This document shows, in pieces, positions 1 through 7,372 of a stretch of 16,517 bases of DNA. The DNA lies in contig FR878790.1 of the NCBI GenBank assembly GCA_000434395.1, forward strand, positions 29,378 through 45,894, in the 5' to 3' direction. Numbering within the stretch: the first letter of the stretch is position 1; every line of letters starts with the position of its first letter. The notes under the pieces are model-generated. The model searched no databases. It was not told where the DNA came from and saw only the letters and a list, made by a program, of their open reading frames with translations. The stretch comes from Clostridium sp. CAG:568 (GTDB lineage Bacteria > Bacillota_I > Bacilli_A > RFN20 > CAG-288). Position numbers and translations under genes: made by a program.

Positions 1-59
1 ATTTCCTGCTGAATTATGGAATTTTTTAAGAATTGATAAAAGAGAAAAATTCACAGAGA

Positions 60-1433
60 CTATAATATCGAAGCGATATAATACGGGAAATAAAGAATTT
101 CATTTTCCCGTTTGATATCCCCTTCATGTAAGACATACTGCAGTCCGATTTTATTCGAGAATTTCTTTTTGAACTTCTCCAAAGATTTAATCATATATTT
201 CTCGCCGGATTTTGCTTCTATCGGAATCACCTTCTTGTCTTTTCTGATCAAAAAGTCGATGTCCATAAGCATGTTTCCGTTTTTGTCATATTCGACATAA
301 AACACTATTTTATGTCCGTTGATTCTAAGGCACTGTGCAATGACATTTTCGACAAACATGCCCTCATTGACATGAAGTCTATCTGTCAGAATCGCATTAT
401 ACAAATCATTGTCGATATAATTTCCGTCACCGAAAATCAGATTGATCAATAAACCTGTATCCATCAAATAACATTTCAGTCTTCTATCATCTAGATTCAA
501 AGTCAACGCAGGGCTTGGTTCTGTCGTATTACGGGCAATATTTACAATCATCGCCTCATCCAGCCAACGTAGAGGTCCCTGATATTCTCTTAGCCTTGCA
601 TTCTTGTCAAGATGTGAAAAATGAAATTCGTTTGTCTTCGAAGCGGAATCATGTCTCGCCAATTCGGAGGGAATATTATCTAATATGTTTCCGACATATT
701 CACTATTCTCTTCATCCTGCTCTTTGATATCGTTCCGATAAAGATTAAGTATCTCCCGTTTTGCAAAATCAACTCTTTCGAAATCTTTGGTTTTCACATA
801 AACCACTACTGCCTGGGGCATTCCACCAACGCACATATACTCACGGAACTTCCTAAGAATATCTCTGTTCAGTCTTGTTCCAAATGGTACAACTTTCTCA
901 TAATGTTCTCGAATAATATCCATCGTAAAGAAATCATCGTTCGCCCAAAGGAACTCTTCAAAATCAAGAGGATACATTTCAACACAATATTCTTCAGAAG
1001 GAATCAGTATTTCAGATTTTTTGCTTTTTTTAGTAATCCCGGCAAGCGAGCCTGTTTCAATATAATCATAACGTTTATCTTCAAGAAGAGTTTTCAATGC
1101 TTGCCTTGCAGGAGGAAACAACTGTATCTCATCTAAGATAATCAATGATTCACGCGGATATAGTTTGGTTTTATACTGCATTTGGATGACATTGAAAAAA
1201 TAATCAAGATCCATAAGTCCATTAACAAATAAATCTCGGATTGTATCATTGGTGCGTTGAAAGTTGATAGTAATAAAAGACTTATATTCTTTCTTTCCGA
1301 ATTCCTCGGCAATCGTCGTTTTTCCGACTCGACGAGCACCTTTCAGAAACAAAACATAATCAGGGGCATATTTTTCCTTCCATTCCAAAAGCTTATTATA
1401 GATTTTTCTTTTCAAAACAATTTTTTGTTCCAT
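60..1433 (-). CDS. AAA_14/DUF4143 family ATPase (457 aa), function unknown
   Basis: Predicted cytosolic P-loop ATPase of the widespread AAA_14 plus DUF4143 family, whose cellular role is not established. Seen: Walker A GARRVGKT at residues 32-39; Walker B ending LDE at 100-102; a GSLAG segment near residue 127 where these proteins carry their sensor motif; and a C-terminal PD-(D/E)XK-like block with D391/D393 and IEAK at 405-408. The last feature is the usual ending of the family and may be a degenerate nuclease fold. Length is normal and nothing is broken. The ATG at 1433 is preceded by a G-rich Shine-Dalgarno (AAGGGGGA) about 7 nt away. The gene stands alone, divergent from the ATPase remnants and a second, more AT-rich paralogue. 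A repeat array (1491-1538) lies just upstream and could carry operators. Family assignment is firm; function is not. Confidence 0.9.
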   Translation of the reverse strand: MEQKIVLKRKIYNKLLEWKEKYAPDYVLFLKGARRVGKTTIAEEFGKKEYKSFITINFQRTNDTIRDLFVNGLMDLDYFFNVIQMQYKTKLYPRESLIILDEIQLFPPARQALKTLLEDKRYDYIETGSLAGITKKSKKSEILIPSEEYCVEMYPLDFEEFLWANDDFFTMDIIREHYEKVVPFGTRLNRDILRKFREYMCVGGMPQAVVVYVKTKDFERVDFAKREILNLYRNDIKEQDEENSEYVGNILDNIPSELARHDSASKTNEFHFSHLDKNARLREYQGPLRWLDEAMIVNIARNTTEPSPALTLNLDDRRLKCYLMDTGLLINLIFGDGNYIDNDLYNAILTDRLHVNEGMFVENVIAQCLRINGHKIVFYVEYDKNGNMLMDIDFLIRKDKKVIPIEAKSGEKYMIKSLEKFKKKFSNKIGLQYVLHEGDIKRENEILYFPYYIASIL

Positions 1434-1460
1434 GCTAGGTCCCCCTTCCCCCGTTAGTTT

Positions 1461-1466
1461 ATCATA
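1461..1466 (-). promoter_or_regulatory. candidate -10 box for the ATPase at 60-1433
   Basis: TATGAT on the minus strand lies 27 bp upstream of the ATG. No good -35 hexamer is visible 16-18 bp further up. The nearest repeat of the 1491-1538 array begins 24 bp upstream of the box. Weak call. Confidence 0.3.
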
Positions 1467-1490
1467 AATCTAAAGGGAAAAAAATAATTC

Positions 1491-1538
1491 ATCACAAAAT
1501 CTTGTGGTTTTGGATGCCTCTTTATCACAAAATCTTGT
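1491..1538. repeat. Phased direct repeat array 1 (2 copies, 33-bp period)
   Basis: The 15-mer ATCACAAAATCTTGT occurs exactly at 1491-1505 and 1524-1538. Partial similarity extends past the 15-mer. Its core ACAAAATCTTGT is a near palindrome (10 of 12 positions symmetric), as expected for a dimeric DNA-binding protein. The array is upstream of the minus-strand ATPase. In plus orientation, however, its second copy (TCACAAAATCTTGTAAATTT) resembles the units of the other two arrays, so it may instead belong to a lost plus-strand gene. Confidence 0.8.
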
Positions 1539-1581
1539 AAATTTTGATGGACAGTCTTCACATTTTCTTATATTCTGACAT

Positions 1582-1658
1582 TGGAAAAGTGTATTTTTTA
1601 GCAATCAAAAGTTATGGAAAAGTGTAATTTTCATTCAGTAAAAACTATGGAAAAGTGT
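1582..1658 (+). repeat. Phased direct repeat array 2 (3 copies, 33-bp period)
   Basis: TGGAAAAGTGT occurs exactly at 1582-1592, 1615-1625 and 1648-1658, giving two successive periods of exactly 33 bp. It shares the core AAAAGTGT(AA) with array 3 but has a different left half. It ends directly against the DUF4143 3' remnant, so the original ATPase gene probably began here and lost its 5' part. Confidence 0.8.
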
Positions 1659-1784
1659 TATCTGATCAAGGACAATGACAATCTATCCATATTGCTAATA
1701 GAGATAAAATCAGGAAGAGATTATACTAATTATCGGGCTCTTCCTAAAATCATCAACAATCAGAATTATCCGATTCAAAAAGGA
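1659..1784 (+). pseudogene. 3' remnant of a DUF4143-type ATPase
   Basis: Read in the frame of 1659, the DNA encodes a run containing IEIKSG, then RDYTNYRALPKIINNQNYPI. This matches the usual C-terminal block of DUF4143 ATPases (compare IEAKSG in the gene at 60-1433 and LEVKSK in the gene at 2214-3578). There is no Walker A or B region before it: the preceding DNA is repeat array 2. After about 1784 the frame stops resembling the family, and similarity to a different ATPase continues in another frame. The open frame runs from an ATG at 1614 to a stop at 1865, but that ATG lies inside a repeat and is probably fortuitous. Assignment rests on family recall, without a database search. Confidence 0.6.
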
Positions 1785-2049
1785 AGGAATCAAAGGACAT
1801 CATATCAATTTACTCATCATAAGAAAAGATGGAATTATACATATGTGCGAGATGAAATACTCTAATTCTCTCTATACAATCACTAAAACAGATATCGATG
1901 ATTGGCAAAAAAGAGTAGATGATTTCCTCCATGTTTCTAAGACAAAATATTCCATAAATTTCACTTTGATTACTCCTTATAGAGTTAAAGAAAACGAAAA
2001 CTCGGCATGGATTTCTAAAGTAATCACTTTATATGATTTGATGAAATAA
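1780..2049 (+). pseudogene. 3' remnant of a PF01637-like AAA ATPase
   Basis: In the frame of 1780 the translation runs through EGIKGHHINLLIIRKDGIIH, then MCEMKYSNSLYTITK, and ends SKVITLYDLMK before a TAA. This resembles the C-terminus of the archaeal-type AAA ATPase family (PF01637 with a C-terminal nuclease-like domain), where blocks of the form KGAQIDLLIDR and INLCEMKFS are typical and the protein ends near VITMDDLF. The frame is open back past 1780 without a start and with no ATPase core, so only the last 90 or so codons survive. The in-frame ATG at 1843 falls inside the conserved block and is not a real start. The junction with the previous remnant is near 1777-1785. Confidence 0.6.
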
Positions 2050-2056
2050 GAGAATG

Positions 2057-2172
2057 TTCGCTCATAAAAATGTGAAATATGCATTAAATTCGCTCATAAA
2101 AGTGTAAATTTCTTCTAAAGTTCGCTCATAAAAGTGTAAAATATGCACAAAATTCGCTCATAAAAGTGTAAA
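2057..2172 (+). repeat. Phased direct repeat array 3 (4 copies, 32-bp period)
   Basis: TTCGCTCATAAAAGTGTAAA begins at 2089, 2121 and 2153 (identical copies) and at 2057 (18 of 20 bases). The period is exactly 32 bp, leaving 12-bp spacers. Spacers 1 and 3 are alike (atatgcattaaa, atatgcacaaaa), and so, more weakly, are 2 and 4, so the array is two copies of a 64-bp unit. It starts 8 bp after the stop of the preceding remnant. Its last copy ends 16 bp before the -10 box of the ATPase at 2214, a position suited to operators acting on RNA polymerase. Confidence 0.9.
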
Positions 2173-2185
2173 TTCAATCTAATTT

Positions 2186-2194
2186 TGTTATACT
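2186..2194 (+). promoter_or_regulatory. Extended -10 promoter for the ATPase at 2214
   Basis: TGTTATACT is a good extended -10 (TGnTATACT). No consensus -35 is present 16-18 bp upstream, where the tail of the last array 3 repeat (TGTAAA) lies. Transcription would start near 2201, giving a very short leader. GAGG at 2201-2204, 9 nt before the ATG, is the only Shine-Dalgarno candidate. Confidence 0.55.
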
Positions 2195-2213
2195 TGTATA
2201 GAGGCTTGGATTA

Positions 2214-3578
2214 ATGAGTGAAATTTATTTAAAGAGAAAAATAGATAGTTTTCTACTAAATTGGAAAGAAAGCAAAGATAAACTTCCATTAATAATTAAA
2301 GGAGCTCGTCAAATAGGAAAAACTGAGTCTATTCTTCATTTTGCTAAGGAAGCAAAATACAAAAGTATTATCAATATCAATTTTGCCGAAGAGCCAAAAT
2401 ATAAAGCAATATTAAGTAAAGGCTATAGTGTAAAAGATGTGATTGAAGAAATCTCAATTTTAGATCCATCAAAGAAGTTTATTCCACATGACACATTATT
2501 ATTCTTTGATGAAATTACTGAATTTCCAGACATAGCAACCACTTTAAAGTTTTTTAAATTAGACAATAAATTCGATGTCATTTGCAGTGGTTCAATGCTA
2601 GGCACAAATTATAAAAAAATACAAAGCAATAGTGTTGGATATAAAATAGACTATCAAATGAATTCCTTGGATTTCGAAGAATTTCTTTGGGCTTCTGGTT
2701 ATGATAGTTCTATGATTGATAGAATCTTAAATAAAATGATTCTTCAAGAGCCTTTTTCAGAAGCCGAGATGTTAACCTTTAAGAATTTATTTATGACATT
2801 TTCTATATTGGGAGGAATGCCTGCTGTTTTAAAGCAATATATAAAAAATAAATCATTTGAAAATTCTTTATTTACTCAACATCAAATAATCCAGGACTAT
2901 AAAGAAGATATTAGAAAATATGCGACAGGTTTAGATCAAACAAGAATTATGAATACATTTAATAGCATACCCTCACAATTAGCTAAGGAAAACAAGAAAT
3001 TTCAAATATCAAAAATAGAGCATGGTGCTAGATTCAAAGACTATAGGGGATGTGCAGAATGGCTTAATGACGCTGGAATTATAAATATTTGTTACTGCCT
3101 AAATTCAGTGGATCTACCACTTTCAGGAAATATAGACATAGACAAATATAAATTATATTTCTCAGATACGGGATTATTAATTTCTCTTTTAGATGAAGAA
3201 GCTCAAGAGGATCTAAGAGCAAATAAGAATTTGGGAGTTTATAAGGGTGCAATATATGAAAATATGGTGGCTGATGCATTAAATAAAGAAGGATACAGCC
3301 TTTATTACTACAAAAGGCAAGATAGTACATTAGAAGAAGACTTCTTTATAAGAACCGCTAAAAGCCTAGTACCTTTAGAAGTAAAATCAAAAGATGGAAG
3401 ATCTAAGTCCCTAAGAACATTGATTGATTCAGCTAATTACCCTGATATAAGATTTGGAATTAAACTATCAGCAAATAATATAGGACATGAAAAGAAGATA
3501 TATTCCTTTCCTTATTTTTGCACCTTTTTATTAAAAAGATTCATAAAAAAATTTAATCCAATAGAAGAACAAGACTAA
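2214..3578 (+). CDS. AAA_14/DUF4143 family ATPase (454 aa), function unknown
   Basis: Second intact member of the same family as the gene at 60-1433, clearly divergent from it. Seen: Walker A GARQIGKT at residues 30-37; Walker B LLFFDE at 95-100; GSMLG near residue 127; and a C-terminal PD-(D/E)XK-like block with EED at 374-376 and EVK at 389-391. There is a short basic tail after the usual family end (FLLKRFIKKF). Base composition is much more AT-rich than in the first ATPase, which suggests separate acquisition. The start is chosen because ATG 2214 follows GAGG by 9 nt and the N-terminus matches the paralogue (LKRKI...LLNWKE). The gene is preceded by four phased repeats and followed by a bidirectional terminator, so it forms a single-gene unit. 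The biological role is unknown. Confidence 0.92.
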   Translation: MSEIYLKRKIDSFLLNWKESKDKLPLIIKGARQIGKTESILHFAKEAKYKSIININFAEEPKYKAILSKGYSVKDVIEEISILDPSKKFIPHDTLLFFDEITEFPDIATTLKFFKLDNKFDVICSGSMLGTNYKKIQSNSVGYKIDYQMNSLDFEEFLWASGYDSSMIDRILNKMILQEPFSEAEMLTFKNLFMTFSILGGMPAVLKQYIKNKSFENSLFTQHQIIQDYKEDIRKYATGLDQTRIMNTFNSIPSQLAKENKKFQISKIEHGARFKDYRGCAEWLNDAGIINICYCLNSVDLPLSGNIDIDKYKLYFSDTGLLISLLDEEAQEDLRANKNLGVYKGAIYENMVADALNKEGYSLYYYKRQDSTLEEDFFIRTAKSLVPLEVKSKDGRSKSLRTLIDSANYPDIRFGIKLSANNIGHEKKIYSFPYFCTFLLKRFIKKFNPIEEQD

Positions 3579-3641
3579 ACTAATTTAAAATTTAATTTTT
3601 TATAATATATATAAGTCAATAGTTAATAGCAATTTAATAGC

Positions 3642-3675
3642 AAAAAAAGAACTGCATTTAAGCAGTTCTTTTCTT
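3642..3675. terminator. Bidirectional rho-independent terminator
   Basis: A perfect 10-bp stem AAAGAACTGC (3646-3655) / GCAGTTCTTT (3662-3671) with a 6-nt loop is flanked by A7 on the left and TTTTC on the right. It can serve both the plus-strand ATPase at 2214 and the minus-strand GH3/membrane protein operon that converges on it. Confidence 0.85.
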
Positions 3676-3689
3676 ATTTAACAACTTTA

Positions 3690-4151
3690 TTAAGCTTCTA
3701 CCTTTTTGCTATAGAACATAGGAACAAATGCAGCAACAGCACTAGCAATCATAGCTAAAGCATAGAATACTACACCGACTATTCCAACGTTCAATGCACT
3801 CTCTTCAGCTGCAGGGTAGTTGACAGGAATGAAGTAAACATCAGCAGCTAATGAGACTCTGTCATTGATGAATAGACAGCAAGACACAGCGAAGAGAACA
3901 CCGATAGCAATCAATATAACATCATTGACAACTCCGTTGAACATCTCCAATTTATCATGTAAAGTAAGTTCAAGAACAATGAGAAGTAATGCAACTATAG
4001 TCAAGGCTATCAACAAAGCATCGACTGGTTGTCCGGCTAAGAATCCAGTTGTGGAATTCACTAAGTAGATAATGAATCCGACCAATCCAAGAACGAAGCT
4101 AGCTAGCAAACTATAACTTGCTACTGTTTGTTTTTTGAAGAAGACTGACAT
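3690..4151 (-). CDS. Four-helix membrane protein coupled to the GH3 gene (153 aa)
   Basis: Not assigned to a named family. The sequence shows four hydrophobic segments at about residues 13-33, 43-63, 72-93 and 121-148, a basic N-terminus (FFKKQ) and a basic C-terminal end (SKKVEA). There are no obvious catalytic motifs. The ATG lies 2 nt after the TAA of the GH3 gene. Its Shine-Dalgarno (GGAGGAG) is inside the last GH3 codons, so the two are almost certainly translated in a coupled way. The context suggests a small partner that stabilises, localises or anchors the membrane-bound glycosidase; this is inference from position only. The gene ends just before the shared terminator. Confidence 0.85.
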   Translation of the reverse strand: MSVFFKKQTVASYSLLASFVLGLVGFIIYLVNSTTGFLAGQPVDALLIALTIVALLLIVLELTLHDKLEMFNGVVNDVILIAIGVLFAVSCCLFINDRVSLAADVYFIPVNYPAAEESALNVGIVGVVFYALAMIASAVAAFVPMFYSKKVEA

Positions 4152-4153
4152 AA

Positions 4154-7100
4154 TTATTTCTCCTCCTTTTTCTTAGAATGAGATATATCTAATCCCAAGA
4201 AGACACCATAAGAAACTAAGGAAGCCAATGTGAGAACACCGAAGATTGAAATCAATGAAATATAAGTTGCTCTCCAAGGAGTGATCAACTCAACACGTTT
4301 GGATGAGGAGTTGACACCATTCATAGCATTAGAGTTAGCTAATGCATACAAGATGTAATGAGCATTTTGCTTGATAGCCAAAGCCATATTACGATCTTTT
4401 CCTAAAGTCTCAGCATTCCAGTAATCTAGTGAAGGTTTACCGAATCCACAGAAAGCACAGGTTCCAGCAAGGATAGACTCCTTAGGAGCAGCCTTAGGTG
4501 ATACACCGGTGAAGTCAGTGACATTGTATCCTTTGAATCCCCACTCATTACGCATAATATCGACCATGACGGCTTTGTTTGCACTAGAAGCTACTGAACC
4601 GATTCTATTGTAAGAAGTCATGACTCCCAAAGCACCGGTAGTAAATGTATTTTTCTTAGACTCGTCATTCTTGAAGGAAGCTGATTTTCCTTTTCCTTCA
4701 AAAGCTTGTTGCAAGTTTCTAAGCTCTAATTCACGAGCTTTTTGCTCATTCATGAAAGTACAGACACCACTACGATTGATTTCTTGATCATTGAATGCAG
4801 CATGTTTAATGTTGACCAAGCAGCCTTTAGATTGAGCACCTTGGACCATATTGCTTCCAATGTATCCAGAAAGAATAGGATCTTCTGATAAGTATTCTCC
4901 ACCTCTTCCGTTGTATCCGTTACGATGAATGTTCATAGCAGGACCAATCATGATAGGAAGATTGAAGATAAGTGAAGTTTCACCGATGATCAACTCACCA
5001 TCTTCGAAGCAAAGCTCCTTATTCCAAGAATAAGCTAAGTTCTCTTGAGAAGCTGTGACTCTAGTTCCGAGAGCTCCATATTCAGAGGTTGCAGCATCAG
5101 CCCAAGCTTGTCCACGATACATACCTTTATTGAATGAGTAAGAATCTGATCCGCCAGGACCGTCATCAGCCTTATGTCCGACATATCCAACTGAATCGAT
5201 CTTCTGAATGTTGTGGAAGGCGTTAGATGCAAAGTCGAGGAAGTCATCAATAGTTAATTTGTTGAGCAATTCATCCCAACGAGGATCATCATAAGAAGCA
5301 CCTTTCATATCGTTGAGTGTCAACTTAGAAGTAGTATCGCCCCAAACGATATCGGAGACATCATCATTTGTACTCAAGGCGATGAAATCGTTCTTCAACA
5401 AAGTCTTCATTCTATCGGTAGGTACAAGTCCAGAGTAAGTCTTGGGATAAGTGCCATTCCAGTCTGAGCGAGACAAGTAAGTGACAGTATTAGGCATGAA
5501 TGAATTCAAATCCATGGAATAGTCACCATCAGACAACTTGTTAGTTATAGCTGTTCCGTTGTCGGAAACAGAGAATGTATCCTTATCAAATGCATCATTG
5601 GTCCAAGTCTTGACGTTGGATGTATCACCGACAGAAGTCATTCCGCTGGTAACAGTGAATCCCTTGGCGGCTAAGACATTGTTCAAAGCCTCATGAGAAT
5701 CATCACCTACAGTGAAATAATAATCTCCATCGTCAAGAATGAATGTCTTGGCGTTGGTGTAGTCATAAGAAGTGAGATTCGCCATATCGATATCGACAGT
5801 GATGGTTTGTTTCTCACCAGGTTGTAATAATTTAGTCTTTTCAAAGTTAACTAATTGAATTGCACTCTTTTCGACATTGTTGGTCTTATCATAGGTTGTA
5901 TAAGGAACTGAAGCATAAAGTTGAATAGCTTTCTTTCCGGCTACATCACCAGTATTTTCTACAGTGACTTTAGCTGTTCCACTCTTCTTATTACCCATGA
6001 TTTGGAGGTCATCCAAAGTGGTCTTAAATGTAGTGTAAGACAATCCATATCCGAATGGATAGTTGACTTCATCAGCATACTTCCAAGTACCATCAGCTGT
6101 TGCTAATGTTCCATCAGAATTGACATAAGTTCCAGCCTTAGCGGTTGCAGCGTTATTAACTCCAGCAACTATATCCGCATAACGAGTCTCATAGTATCTA
6201 TATCCAGTATAAATTCCTTCAGCTTCAACCAAATAGGAATTGACGTTATCAGCAGAAGTGAAGTCGTCAGGATCAGCCCAAGGAATGTTTCCAAAATTCT
6301 GCATGGATGGACTATCAGAATTATTGGTAGGATATATATCGCCTAAATAAGCACTGGGATTAACTTCACCCTTAAGCATCTTGGCAACACTATAGAATCC
6401 ATATACTCCAGGATGTCCAACCCACATGATTGCATCGATAGAATCATCATTGGAAAGATTCTTGAACTCCATTACATTGGTTGCATTGATAAGAACGATA
6501 ACTTTCTTGAACTTTCCATCAGCCTTACCTTTTTTAGCTTCGTTGATAATGGCCATCTCATCATCAGAAAGGCCCATGATGTTGCCAGTTGTTGTATGAA
6601 GTCCATCATCCATTCCTTCAGCACCATCATTATAATTCTTGCTTTCACCTGCAGGTCTACCGACAACGACGATAGCTGCATCTCCATAAGAAGCATAATC
6701 TTCATCATAATCAGATGCCAATCCACGAAGTTCTGTTGGAGATAACTCAGGGATATTTGTGGTAGTGGTTATTTCTTTGTACTCAGGAGGAACAGCACCG
6801 AATCCACTACCACCCCATGTTAAGTTTTCGCAATACTTCTTGTAAGCTGCTAATGTCTTGGGATTTAATTCAAATCCTGATTTTTGGAAGGCTTCAGTAA
6901 TCGTATTTCCGCTATCAATACTAGCTTTATCTGGGATAGAACCACCACTGTTGCCATAAACAGCTGCATAACTTCTAAGTCCAAGCATTGTGACCTTGGG
7001 GGTAGATTCGGTCAAAGGCAATGCCTTGTCCTTGTTCTTCAATAATACAGCTGTTTCTTCAGATGAACGAAGTCCAAATTCTTTGTATCCTTCAAAAGCG

Positions 7101-7306
7101 TCTTTTGCACTTTTGAATTGTGAATCGTAATTCCAAGCATCTTCAGCATTCTCAGATTCCTCAGTGACAATCTTAGAGCTGACCGTTTTGAAAGTCTGGT
7201 CCATTCCATCGCGGTAGAACTCCATAACGTTTGCAGAGACAATAGAAGCTGAGAGTAAGAATGTTGACACAATAGTCAAACCACGAAATAGTGATTTCTT
7301 TGACAT
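4154..7306 (-). CDS. Membrane-anchored family 3 glycoside hydrolase, reversed domain order (1050 aa)
   Basis: Likely a beta-glucosidase or related GH3 exo-glycosidase acting outside the membrane. Domain order is reversed relative to the common GH3 layout. An N-terminal hydrophobic segment (about 7-27) precedes the alpha/beta sandwich domain (about 76-430), with GRPAGES at 216-222, where E221 is a candidate acid/base. A fibronectin III-like domain (about 440-545) follows, then the TIM-barrel domain (about 670-990). The barrel carries ADDGPGG at 713-719, GGEYLSEDP at 802-810, KH at 834-835 and the nucleophile D931 in GYNVTDF. A C-terminal helix (about 1013-1038) with a lysine-rich tail gives a second membrane anchor. 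The same order is known in some rumen beta-glucosidases (Ruminococcus, Butyrivibrio). The start is supported by AGAGGT 10 nt upstream. Exact sugar specificity cannot be read from sequence. Confidence 0.93.
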   Translation of the reverse strand: MSKKSLFRGLTIVSTFLLSASIVSANVMEFYRDGMDQTFKTVSSKIVTEESENAEDAWNYDSQFKSAKDAFEGYKEFGLRSSEETAVLLKNKDKALPLTESTPKVTMLGLRSYAAVYGNSGGSIPDKASIDSGNTITEAFQKSGFELNPKTLAAYKKYCENLTWGGSGFGAVPPEYKEITTTTNIPELSPTELRGLASDYDEDYASYGDAAIVVVGRPAGESKNYNDGAEGMDDGLHTTTGNIMGLSDDEMAIINEAKKGKADGKFKKVIVLINATNVMEFKNLSNDDSIDAIMWVGHPGVYGFYSVAKMLKGEVNPSAYLGDIYPTNNSDSPSMQNFGNIPWADPDDFTSADNVNSYLVEAEGIYTGYRYYETRYADIVAGVNNAATAKAGTYVNSDGTLATADGTWKYADEVNYPFGYGLSYTTFKTTLDDLQIMGNKKSGTAKVTVENTGDVAGKKAIQLYASVPYTTYDKTNNVEKSAIQLVNFEKTKLLQPGEKQTITVDIDMANLTSYDYTNAKTFILDDGDYYFTVGDDSHEALNNVLAAKGFTVTSGMTSVGDTSNVKTWTNDAFDKDTFSVSDNGTAITNKLSDGDYSMDLNSFMPNTVTYLSRSDWNGTYPKTYSGLVPTDRMKTLLKNDFIALSTNDDVSDIVWGDTTSKLTLNDMKGASYDDPRWDELLNKLTIDDFLDFASNAFHNIQKIDSVGYVGHKADDGPGGSDSYSFNKGMYRGQAWADAATSEYGALGTRVTASQENLAYSWNKELCFEDGELIIGETSLIFNLPIMIGPAMNIHRNGYNGRGGEYLSEDPILSGYIGSNMVQGAQSKGCLVNIKHAAFNDQEINRSGVCTFMNEQKARELELRNLQQAFEGKGKSASFKNDESKKNTFTTGALGVMTSYNRIGSVASSANKAVMVDIMRNEWGFKGYNVTDFTGVSPKAAPKESILAGTCAFCGFGKPSLDYWNAETLGKDRNMALAIKQNAHYILYALANSNAMNGVNSSSKRVELITPWRATYISLISIFGVLTLASLVSYGVFLGLDISHSKKKEEK

Positions 7307-7342
7307 ACTTTTAATACCTCTTTAAATTGTAAGTTTTAATTC

Positions 7343-7355
7343 ATTAAGTCAGTTA
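7343..7355 (-). promoter_or_regulatory. Shared 13-mer in the GH3 5' leader
   Basis: TAACTGACTTAAT on the minus strand, 36 nt before the GH3 ATG. The identical 13-mer lies 35 nt before the response regulator ATG (9575-9587). It contains TGACTTAA, the octamer of the direct repeat pair at 7509-7544. Candidate regulator-binding or mRNA leader element. Confidence 0.45.
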
Positions 7356-7372
7356 CTAATTTATTTGGTTAT

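Noticed and set aside
1..59. Terminator for the ATPase at 60-1433
   Set aside because: No stem-loop with a T-tract in minus orientation could be found in these 59 bases.
1614..1865. Intact 83-aa gene starting at ATG 1614
   Set aside because: The start lies inside repeat array 2, and only the central part resembles an ATPase C-terminus. It is better read as a truncated remnant.
2057..2172. CRISPR array
   Set aside because: Four regularly spaced repeats, but the spacers are only 12 bp, are similar to one another in alternation, and no cas genes are present.
3079..3330. 83-aa minus-strand open frame inside the ATPase at 2214-3578
   Set aside because: Antisense shadow of a conserved ATPase C-terminal domain.
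6413..6745. 110-aa plus-strand open frame inside the GH3 gene
   Set aside because: Antisense shadow of a well-conserved catalytic protein, with no ribosome binding site or family resemblance.
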